From positions 1-42,385 of the forward strand of contig JAHITJ010000063.1 of the NCBI GenBank assembly GCA_018817795.1: a stretch of DNA of 42,385 nt, given 5' to 3'. The notes beneath the pieces are model-generated. The model saw only the letters and a program-made list of their open reading frames with translations, was not told where the DNA came from and ran no database searches. A program made the translations under genes and the position numbers. This document shows positions 35,785-42,385 of this stretch, piece by piece. This DNA comes from Myxococcota bacterium. GTDB lineage: Bacteria > Myxococcota_A > Polyangia > HGW-17. Position 1 is the first letter of the stretch; each line of letters begins with the position of its first letter.

Positions 35785-37653
35785 ATGAAAAAGCTGGCAC
35801 TTTCTGCGTTCCTCGTTCTCACGTCCTGCGCCCAGATGATGGGCGCCGTGGGGGCGGACACCAATCCCTCGGGATCCGGATCCGGCCATGAAAAGACGGC
35901 CACCACCGGCGGCGGCGGCAGCGGCGGCACCACCCCGGAGCCGACCAAGACCGGCGGCGACACCCCCGAGCCCGTGGCTGCCAAACCCGACCCGACGCCG
36001 CCTCCCCCCACCGGAGGCAAGGACGCCGAGGGCGACGACATCGTCGTGGTCGCCCCCCGAATCGGGCTTGAGGTCATCAAACCGTTTGCCGCACCCTGGT
36101 GCGATCTGGCCAAGGACAAGGGGTACAGCGTCGGCGCGATGGCCCGCGCGATCCAGCGCGGCCTCAAGGAAGGCTGGGGCGGCAGCGTCATGCTCGAGGC
36201 CGGTGAGGCCGTGTGCGTCACCCCGGGCGCGCCGGGCTACATGAAGAACACCATGGCCATCGTGCAGGACTGGGTCAACATGACCGGACAGACCAAGGCC
36301 GAGGCCGTCGAGAGCATCCGCGCCCGCATGCAAAAGGAAGCCTGGGAAGCCGGATATGCTGCGACCTGCAACAGTATGACCGTCTCAGGCGAAGCCTCCG
36401 ACGAGGACAAGGCCCTCAACGAGGCGCGCCGGAGGTTCTTCGGCTGCAACTACCACAAGGTGCCGCAGTGGTCGGAGAACAACACCGACTCCATCCGGGG
36501 GTACCTCGACTTCGGCGCCGGCCCGGTGGATCCGGTCCTGCAGGTGTACGAGGTCCGCCAGTGCCTGTTCAACTACAGCGCCGACAGGAACCCCCAGTAC
36601 ACCGACGTGTTCAACTGGGCCGTCTGCTCGCCCGTGGGAAATCGCCTGGACAAGGCCGCCTTCGACAAGCACGTCGCCGGGCTAAAGCTCGACCTGTACG
36701 GCAGGACCATCGCCCGCGAGAGCTTCGCGGTCGCGAAGATGCTCCACCTCCGCTATGCCGGCACCGCCAAGGGCATGATCCAGCAGGAGCCTGCGTTCAA
36801 GGCCCTCTTCGAGATCCCCGAGAAGGAGTGGACGAAGTGGGAGAAGCTGCGCGTGGACCACAAGGCCGCCATCGACGCGGCGATGGCCTACCACAAGTTG
36901 TTCTTCGGCCCCTCCAAGAACGCCCGCAAGGGCTGTTTCGAGAACCTGCGCAAGGTGTGGGCTCCGTACATCGCGAAGATCAAGGTCACCGATCTCCAGG
37001 CCGCCCGGACGGCCCTCACCCATGAGGTCAATTCCATTTTGACCATCGAAATGATGCTCTGCAGCGCCGCCGACGGCCAGAGCCTGTTCGCCAATCTGAT
37101 CTCGCGGGAGCTGGGCTACTCCCGCTTTGTCTCCGGCCCCCGCACGGGCACCTACTGGGCGATGATCGACGCGATCGTCGAGATCATCGCCGACCGCGAG
37201 AGTTTTCCGATGCGCCCCAAGCAGAGCCTGGGCCATGTCGGCGTGAACTTCAACACGGCGCTGTCCTACGCCCGCGATAATGACAGCTTCGGCGGCGACG
37301 CCGAGTCCGTCATCGACAAGCTCCAGCCCACCGGCGACGACGTGAAGATCATCTTCATCAAGACGAAAATGATGGTCGACGAACTGTCCTGCAAGCAGAC
37401 CAACAAGATCTCCCGCATCAACGACAGCGGCATCGTGGAGTATCAGAGCGACTGCAGGCCCGTGGGCAAGAAGGAGGTCACGCTGCAGGAGGAGCCCGTG
37501 ATCATCCCCGCATGGGCCGCCGGTGGCCTCAAGAAGGGCAACCTGGGCAGTTTCTTCATAAAGGGGCCGGATCGCCGCGGCTTCCCCGCCACCGTCTGGG
37601 CCGACAAAGATAAAAAATCGATCGTCAACTACCTCGGCGTCGAACTGAAGTAG
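35785..37653 (+). CDS. Large lipoprotein of unknown function
   Basis: 622 aa from ATG 35785 (AAAGGAG upstream). Signal peptide with lipobox LTSC (Cys15), then a long Gly/Thr/Pro-rich linker (~28-85, GGGGSGG, TPEP, PPPPTGG). The rest (~90-620) is helical and soluble-looking, with a few Cys and no known catalytic motif; I do not recognise the family. Probably lipidated and held in the envelope. The gap before it contains a TTGACA at 35679-35684 without a good -10. Confidence 0.78.
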   Translation: MKKLALSAFLVLTSCAQMMGAVGADTNPSGSGSGHEKTATTGGGGSGGTTPEPTKTGGDTPEPVAAKPDPTPPPPTGGKDAEGDDIVVVAPRIGLEVIKPFAAPWCDLAKDKGYSVGAMARAIQRGLKEGWGGSVMLEAGEAVCVTPGAPGYMKNTMAIVQDWVNMTGQTKAEAVESIRARMQKEAWEAGYAATCNSMTVSGEASDEDKALNEARRRFFGCNYHKVPQWSENNTDSIRGYLDFGAGPVDPVLQVYEVRQCLFNYSADRNPQYTDVFNWAVCSPVGNRLDKAAFDKHVAGLKLDLYGRTIARESFAVAKMLHLRYAGTAKGMIQQEPAFKALFEIPEKEWTKWEKLRVDHKAAIDAAMAYHKLFFGPSKNARKGCFENLRKVWAPYIAKIKVTDLQAARTALTHEVNSILTIEMMLCSAADGQSLFANLISRELGYSRFVSGPRTGTYWAMIDAIVEIIADRESFPMRPKQSLGHVGVNFNTALSYARDNDSFGGDAESVIDKLQPTGDDVKIIFIKTKMMVDELSCKQTNKISRINDSGIVEYQSDCRPVGKKEVTLQEEPVIIPAWAAGGLKKGNLGSFFIKGPDRRGFPATVWADKDKKSIVNYLGVELK

Positions 37654-37763
37654 CTTTCCGGCTCATTCCCCCATCCCACAATCAATTACAGGGTGACAAA
37701 GGAGCCCCACGGAAGTATTGTATTTGCGGTTTGATTACGGACCTGTAACTTTGGAGGTACACC

Positions 37764-38579
37764 ATGAAGAATCTTCGCATTACATCCCTGCTTTTTTTCT
37801 TCCTCGCTTCGACGCTGCTCGCCCCCGGCTGCAGCACGCCGCCCGTGATCCGGAACCGCGTCAGCGCCGGCCACGTGCAGTCCGTCCACGTCTCCTTCAT
37901 GGGCAAGGCGAAGATCGCCAAGGATGAGTGGGACAAGGCCATCAAGGAACTGGCGACCGAGAAGGAAAAAACGAAACTGCTGGCCCAGGACAAGAAGGTG
38001 GCCGATCTGTGGGTGAAGATCGCCAAGATGCAACTGGAGCGGGCCGCCACGGTGAAGAAGCTCGGTGGAGCCCCCGTCGGCGTGAAGGTGGACAAGAGCG
38101 TGGCCCAACTCGAGAAGGAGCTGGAGGCAGCCCAGGCCTATCGTGAGTTCACGGCCCTGCTGATCAAGTTCAACCGGAAGCAGCTCGATCTGCTGAAGTG
38201 GAAGATCTACACGGCCGAGGCCACCAGCATCGAGGAGCAGGTCCTGGCGCTCCACAAGTCGCAGAACACCCACGCGGGCAAGTACTCCAAGTTGACCTAT
38301 ACCGATCAGACCTATCGCGTGCGCCGCAAGTTCCTGGTGGCCGAGGAGAAGATGGGGAGCCTGGCCGCCGAGGTCAAGACCCTGCAGAAGCAGATCGAGG
38401 CGACCTGGAACCCGACGCTGGTGAAGTCGGCCGCTGGCCCCGCATCCCCGGCCGCCTGCAAGCCCTGCACGCCCTGCCCTGACGCGGTCCCGTGCCCCCG
38501 CTGCGCCGGCGCCCCCGGCCCCGCCGAACTGAAGATCGTCGACCCGCCCAAGCCCGCCGACACCACTGATGTGAAGTAG
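37764..38579 (+). CDS. Coiled-coil lipoprotein with Cys/Pro-rich tail
   Basis: 271 aa. Signal peptide with lipobox APGC (Cys23), then long Lys/Glu/Ala-rich helices (~55-215) with heptad-like spacing, and a tail rich in Cys and Pro (CKPCTPCPDAVPCPRC). ATG is set by GGAGGT. Probably an envelope anchor or spacer; no enzymatic motif. It follows the previous lipoprotein gene by 110 bp on the same strand and is convergent with the glycosidase-like gene. Confidence 0.8.
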   Translation: MKNLRITSLLFFFLASTLLAPGCSTPPVIRNRVSAGHVQSVHVSFMGKAKIAKDEWDKAIKELATEKEKTKLLAQDKKVADLWVKIAKMQLERAATVKKLGGAPVGVKVDKSVAQLEKELEAAQAYREFTALLIKFNRKQLDLLKWKIYTAEATSIEEQVLALHKSQNTHAGKYSKLTYTDQTYRVRRKFLVAEEKMGSLAAEVKTLQKQIEATWNPTLVKSAAGPASPAACKPCTPCPDAVPCPRCAGAPGPAELKIVDPPKPADTTDVK

Positions 38580-38624
38580 AAAACCCCCACCACTGAAAAA
38601 CGAGAAGAGAAGAGAAGAATTATT

Positions 38625-38704
38625 ACCACGGAACACACGGAACACACTGAAGGGGGAGAGTCAGACCAGTCAGACCAGTCAGACTCCTCCGTGTGTTCCG
38701 TGGT
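38625..38704. repeat. Large inverted-repeat element, convergent gap 3
   Basis: Arms ACCACGGAACACACGGA (38625-38641) and TCCGTGTGTTCCGTGGT (38688-38704) are perfect over 17 bp. The loop contains TCAGACCAG twice and a third partial copy (38661-38686). Purine-rich (38600-38623) and pyrimidine-rich (38705-38735) flanks complement each other loosely. Reversed, the right side resembles the left side of the 27364 element. Convergent gap between two genes. Confidence 0.75.
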
Positions 38705-38739
38705 CAACCCCTCTTATCTCTTCTTCTCTTCTTCCGCGG

Positions 38740-40518
38740 TCACTCCATCGTGACGACCACCGCGCGGCTCTCGACGTTGCCCAGGCTGGCGGCGCTGATG
38801 GCCCAGGTGCCGGAGGCCAGCGTGAACGAAGTCTCCGCGGCCGGCACGATGCGGTCCAGTACCCAGGCGCCGGCGACGTCGGAGTAGACGACCCAGGCGC
38901 GGACGGCGGCGGGATCGGGATGAGCCAATGTAATCGTGCCACCGACGACGGTGACCTGCGGCCAGGCCGGGACCTCGTCGCGGGCGGCGACCACCGGCGG
39001 GGTCAGCGCCGCGGTGTGGTAGAACTCATCCGACAGCATCGAGGCGACCCCGCTCTTGTCCGTGAGGATGTTGTCGACGTGGTAGTAGATGTTGCCCATG
39101 GACCCCGAGCCCCGCAGATTCCGCCCGATCTGCACCTCCTGCCGGAACTCGTCGACGGTCCAGGAGCCGCTGGAGCCGAGCTGGTACAGGGCGTTGCCGG
39201 CGAAGATGTAGCGCTCCGACGAGAGCCCGGCCCACCAGGTCAGCAGGGGCTCGTAGGGCTGGCCCGACGAGGTGGTGGGCCAGTACAGTTGCGGTGCGAT
39301 GTAGTCGACGTAGCCCTCCTGGATCCACTTCTTCGGATCCGAGTAGAGCACGTCGTACTGGCTCGTGCCGGTCACGCCCGCGGGCTCCCCGGCCTTCCAG
39401 ATGCCAAACGGGCCGATGCCGAAGCGCACGTGGGGCTTCACCGCGGCGATGTCCTCGCCGATGATCCGGATCATCTCGTCGACGTTGTTGCGGCGCCAGT
39501 CGGCCAGGCTCATGGAGCCGCCGGCGGCGGTGTAGGCCTGGTACAGCGGCGCGTCAGGGAAGGTGTACCCGGTGGCCGGCCACGGATAGAAGTAGTCGTC
39601 GAAGTGGATGCCGTCGACGTCGTAGCGGTCCACGATGTCCATGACCACGGAAATGATGTGGTCGCGCACGACGACGGCGCCCGGATCCATCCACAGCAGG
39701 CTGTCGCCCCACGGATAGGCGTACTCAGGGAAGCGCCGCGACACGTGCCCGGCGGCGGTGGTCGTGGTGCGGCTGACCAGGGCGCGGTAGGGGTTGAGCC
39801 AGGCGTGGACCTCGATGTTGCGGGCGTGGGCCTCGGTGATCAGGAAGTCCAGCGGATCGTAGCCCGGGTCCTGGCCCTGCGTGCCGGTCAGAAAGCGGCT
39901 CCAGGGCTCCAGCGTGGAGGCGTACAGGGCGTCGCCCTCGGGCCGCACCTGGAAGACCACCGCGTTGAAGCCGTGGGCCGCCAGGGCGTCGAGGATGTCG
40001 ATCAACTCCGCCTGCTGTGCGGACATCGACGACGTGCTGCTCGGGAAGTTGATGCCCCAGACGGTGGCGACCCAGGCCGCGCGGAACTCCCGCTCGTGGG
40101 CCACGTCGGCCAGCTCCGGCTCGACCGCGATCGTCGCCTGTCCGGTGACGTCGCCCATCGCTGCGGTGACCGTCGAACCGCCCACGGCCACGGCCGTCAC
40201 AAACCCCGAGGCGTCCACGGTCGCGATGGCCGTCGCGTCGGAGGACCAGACGACCTCGCCGGTCACGTCGCGGGACGAGTCGTCGTCCCAGGTGCCCGTG
40301 GCGGCCAGCTGCACGGTGCCGCCCGGGTTCAGCGTGACCGTCCCCGGGCTCACGTCGATGCGCACCAGCGCCGGGTTCACCACGTTGTTGACGTTGCTCG
40401 TGTTGTTGATGTTGTTCGTGTTGTTGACGTGGTTCTTCGACGATCCGTCGTCGCAGGCCACCGCCAGCAGCAGCGTCAGGCACATCAGGATCCACAGGTT
40501 CTTGCGCGGCATGTTCAT
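38740..40518 (-). CDS. GHL10/DUF187 glycosidase-like lipoprotein with BIG2-like domain
   Basis: 592 aa. Signal peptide with lipobox AVAC (Cys22), then an Asn-rich spacer (NNTNNINNTSNVNN), a bacterial Ig-like (BIG2) domain (~50-133; VSPGTVTLNPGGTVQLAATGTW...ATVDASGFVTAV) and a GHL10 (DUF187, YngK-like) TIM-barrel domain (~143-480; REFRAAWVATVWGINFPS, FNAVVFQVRPEGDALY, HAWLNPYRA, DGIHFDDYFYPWP). The acidic pair in the DGIHFDDYFYP segment is the likely active-site region. A C-terminal beta-rich segment closes it. Probably hydrolyses or rearranges cell-surface or peptidoglycan-linked glycans; substrate unknown. The start has GGGGGTG ahead. Confidence 0.88.
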   Translation of the reverse strand: MNMPRKNLWILMCLTLLLAVACDDGSSKNHVNNTNNINNTSNVNNVVNPALVRIDVSPGTVTLNPGGTVQLAATGTWDDDSSRDVTGEVVWSSDATAIATVDASGFVTAVAVGGSTVTAAMGDVTGQATIAVEPELADVAHEREFRAAWVATVWGINFPSSTSSMSAQQAELIDILDALAAHGFNAVVFQVRPEGDALYASTLEPWSRFLTGTQGQDPGYDPLDFLITEAHARNIEVHAWLNPYRALVSRTTTTAAGHVSRRFPEYAYPWGDSLLWMDPGAVVVRDHIISVVMDIVDRYDVDGIHFDDYFYPWPATGYTFPDAPLYQAYTAAGGSMSLADWRRNNVDEMIRIIGEDIAAVKPHVRFGIGPFGIWKAGEPAGVTGTSQYDVLYSDPKKWIQEGYVDYIAPQLYWPTTSSGQPYEPLLTWWAGLSSERYIFAGNALYQLGSSGSWTVDEFRQEVQIGRNLRGSGSMGNIYYHVDNILTDKSGVASMLSDEFYHTAALTPPVVAARDEVPAWPQVTVVGGTITLAHPDPAAVRAWVVYSDVAGAWVLDRIVPAAETSFTLASGTWAISAASLGNVESRAVVVTME

Positions 40519-40685
40519 GGGTCACCCCCGTTGGCTGCAAGGTACCCCGCCTTCGGCCAGTCTGCAAGTCGAACATCATCGTCGGCCGGTCGGTGCCTGC
40601 ACGAGGCTCACCTTGACTTCGGGGGGCATGCACGTACACTTCAGGAGCCGCCGGTCCGCCGGATTCCGGCCTGGAGGTTTTTTCA

Positions 40686-41660
40686 ATGATATTGAAGGTG
40701 TTCGGTCCCTGTCTTGGCATCCTGCTGATGATCCTGCCCCCGAAGGTCTCGGCGACGGCCATCTCCTGCCCCCGCCCCCGGGGTGATCAGGAGTGGAACA
40801 AGGCTGAAGGGCGTCGCTATTTCGGACTGGGAAACACGATGTTCAAGGCGGAAAAATATACTGAAGCCGCCCTGGCCTTCGAGTGCGTCCTCACCCTCGT
40901 CCCCTACTCCATGAACTCACGTCACCGTCTGGCTGAAAGCTATGAAAAGGCCGGAGAACTGGAAAAGGCGCTGGAGCAGTACCGGCTGGCCCTGGCCGAC
41001 GACAACCCCGAGGCCGAGGCGCTGCGGCCCGAACTCCAAAAGAAGGTCGACGAACTGGAGGCTCGCGTCGCCCGCGGAGAATCCAGCCCCGTGGGCACCC
41101 CCGCTCCGCCGATGCCGCCGCGGCCGCGCATGGGAAAACCGGCGCCCCGGATCATCCCGGGCCTGCTCGAGGACTTCCCCGATCGCCGTCACCGCGTGGA
41201 CCTCCACCTCGGACTCAACACCAGCGCATCGTCGGACCCGGCGACCTTCGTGGGTTACTTCTGGCGCCATAATCCCCGCGTCTCCTGGGGCGCCGACGTC
41301 GGGAGCCTGGGCCTGGGCTTGTCCGCGCCCAGCGGCGCCGCCATCACCGGCAGGGGGTACTTCGTGCTGCCCTCTGCGGAGTTCATATATGCTCAACTGG
41401 GAGGCCTCTTCCACATCGTGTTCGGCGGGGGCCTCGGGTACCTCTTCGCCCAACTGGAGAACACGCAGAAGGTGACCGCCGACGCCCACACGGGCTTTGC
41501 TTCCCTGTTCATGGCGCTGGACTACCGGATCAACGCCCTCCTCTGCGTCCGCTTCAGCCTGCGGTACCACTACATTCTCGGAATGACCGGCCCCGGGGAC
41601 GAATCCCTGGACCGTTCCATCACCGGGCTCTACGAGCTCGGCCTCACCTATCGTTTCTGA
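40686..41660 (+). CDS. TPR-domain protein with C-terminal barrel-like domain
   Basis: 324 aa. A signal peptide (to about VSATA) is followed by two to three TPR-type helical hairpins (~45-115; YFGLGNTMFKAEKYTEAAL, LAESYEKAGELEKALEQY), a Pro-rich linker (~130-160), and a beta-rich domain (~170-324) with Gly/aromatic alternation ending in TYRF, as in outer-membrane barrels. ATG 40686 has GGAGG in front. Probably an outer-membrane-associated protein; no partner identified. Confidence 0.8.
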   Translation: MILKVFGPCLGILLMILPPKVSATAISCPRPRGDQEWNKAEGRRYFGLGNTMFKAEKYTEAALAFECVLTLVPYSMNSRHRLAESYEKAGELEKALEQYRLALADDNPEAEALRPELQKKVDELEARVARGESSPVGTPAPPMPPRPRMGKPAPRIIPGLLEDFPDRRHRVDLHLGLNTSASSDPATFVGYFWRHNPRVSWGADVGSLGLGLSAPSGAAITGRGYFVLPSAEFIYAQLGGLFHIVFGGGLGYLFAQLENTQKVTADAHTGFASLFMALDYRINALLCVRFSLRYHYILGMTGPGDESLDRSITGLYELGLTYRF

Positions 41661-41738
41661 CCACGGTCCACAAGCCCCGACCCCGTGTGGCCGCTCACAC
41701 CCGTGGTGCCGAAGGGGGGGCGAACCTTCATATTGAAC

Positions 41739-41767
41739 TTGTGGCCTTTCGGAATGCGGTTTATAGT
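41739..41767 (+). promoter_or_regulatory. Sigma70-type promoter with very short leader
   Basis: TTGTGG (41739-41744), exactly 17 bp, then TATAGT (41762-41767, five of six consensus bases). Transcription would start near 41774, only about 11 nt before the ATG at 41785, and there is no Shine-Dalgarno, so the gene may be read from a near-leaderless mRNA. Confidence 0.55.
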
Positions 41768-41784
41768 GCGTCGGATTTACGAAT

Positions 41785-42385
41785 ATGTGGCTTCTACTCT
41801 CTCTCTGGACCATTCTCTCGCAAGTCGCGGTCGACCCCGTGGACCCGCCCGATCGCCTGGAACTGGCGTCCCAGGAGTCCCTCCAGGGCAACCACCAGCG
41901 CGTCATCGACCTGCTGTCGAGCCTGCTGTACCCGACCAGCCAGTTCGCCACCGAAGAAGAAGAGATCAAGGCGCTGCGCCTGCTGGGGCTCTCGTACTGG
42001 TTCCTCAACAACACCGGCGAGGCCACCAAGGCGTTCACCGTTTTGCTGAACCGCCGCCCGGACTTCAAGCTCGACCCGGTCGTGGTGCCCGCGGGGGCCC
42101 TCCTGTTCTTCAACGAGGTCAAGGGCAAGCTGCGGGAGAAGCTCAACGAGCTGCGGCGCCTGAAAAAGGAAGAGGAGGAGCGCAGGAAGCGCGAGAAGGC
42201 CGAGGCCGAGCGCAAGTTCCAGGAGGAGCTGCGCAAGAACGCGCCGGTGCTGCGCGAGACCACGGTGATCCAGAAGAACTACATGCTGTTCAACTTCTTT
42301 CCGCTGGGCCTGGGCCAGTTCCAGAACCGCCAGGACGCCAAGGGGTGGCTCCTCGTGGGCCTGCAGTCGCTGACGGTCACGGTCA
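41785..42385 (+). CDS. Envelope protein with coiled coil, 3'-truncated by the window
   Basis: The frame is open to the window end, 200 codons visible. A short signal-like N-terminus (MWLLLSLWTILSQVAV) precedes a helical repeat region (~20-105, LGLSYWFLNNTGEATKAF) and a Lys/Glu-rich coiled coil (~112-150). Then comes NFFPLGLGQFQNRQDAKGWLL (about 175-195), a motif I associate with DUF5683-like membrane or outer-membrane-associated proteins (P-G-GQF-N). ATG is chosen from the promoter at 41739 and the signal-like start. Function unknown. Confidence 0.75.
   Translation, partial: MWLLLSLWTILSQVAVDPVDPPDRLELASQESLQGNHQRVIDLLSSLLYPTSQFATEEEEIKALRLLGLSYWFLNNTGEATKAFTVLLNRRPDFKLDPVVVPAGALLFFNEVKGKLREKLNELRRLKKEEEERRKREKAEAERKFQEELRKNAPVLRETTVIQKNYMLFNFFPLGLGQFQNRQDAKGWLLVGLQSLTVTV

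Overview
The window (42,385 bp, GC-rich, about 31 genes) looks like chromosomal DNA of a Gram-negative, predatory-type delta-proteobacterial lineage, most likely Myxococcota/Bradymonadota-like. The reasons are a secreted subtilase with five DUF4215 (Myxococcus cysteine-rich) repeats and a MYXO-CTERM-like Cys-Gly-Cys/TM/Arg tail, a transmembrane Ser/Thr kinase, an Asn-rich lipoprotein spacer, many lipobox proteins, and beta-barrel proteins ending in Phe. Taxonomy is inferred from these traits only. There is no rRNA, tRNA, CRISPR, transposase or integrase gene.

Layout. 1-3.8 kb: a 5'-truncated WG-repeat protein, a gap with REP-like palindromes, and the secreted subtilase. 3.8-7 kb: lysine 2,3-aminomutase (kamA), a small lipoprotein, a zinc-ribbon-like protein and a beta-barrel gene split by a one-base shift at a C8 tract. 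7-13 kb: a MacB/LolCDE-type ABC exporter (ATPase, permease), a 725-aa lipoprotein, then an inhibitory-type serpin lipoprotein. 13-16.4 kb: an AT-rich gap with a good sigma70 promoter in front of a 953-aa beta-helix lipoprotein. 16.6-21.8 kb: a signalling block with a receptor-like Ser/Thr kinase whose outer part is a solute-binding domain, a four-TM protein, a DgcZ-like diguanylate cyclase, and a CBS + phosphomannose-isomerase-type cupin protein behind a near-perfect sigma54 promoter. 22-24.7 kb: TSUP permease, hemolysin III-type protein, Cys-rich lipoprotein, DUF6485 protein. 24.8-29.5 kb: glycogen phosphorylase, inositol-monophosphatase family enzyme, and a stand-alone double receiver-like protein. 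29.5-34.5 kb (minus strand): FecR-domain lipoprotein, a membrane-anchored unknown, and LepA. 34.6-42.4 kb: TrpS, two unknown lipoproteins, a GHL10/DUF187 glycosidase-like lipoprotein, a TPR + barrel protein, and a 3'-truncated envelope protein.

How the genes work together. A few housekeeping genes (lepA, trpS, glgP, IMPase) sit among many envelope and secreted proteins. The kinase, diguanylate cyclase and sigma54-driven cupin genes suggest a regulatory neighbourhood that senses an external small molecule, but no physical or genetic link between them is shown by the sequence. Three of the four convergent gene pairs are separated by related long inverted repeats with a 9-bp tandem loop or pyrimidine-rich flanks. 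These look like a dispersed family acting as bidirectional terminators or as small mobile palindromes.
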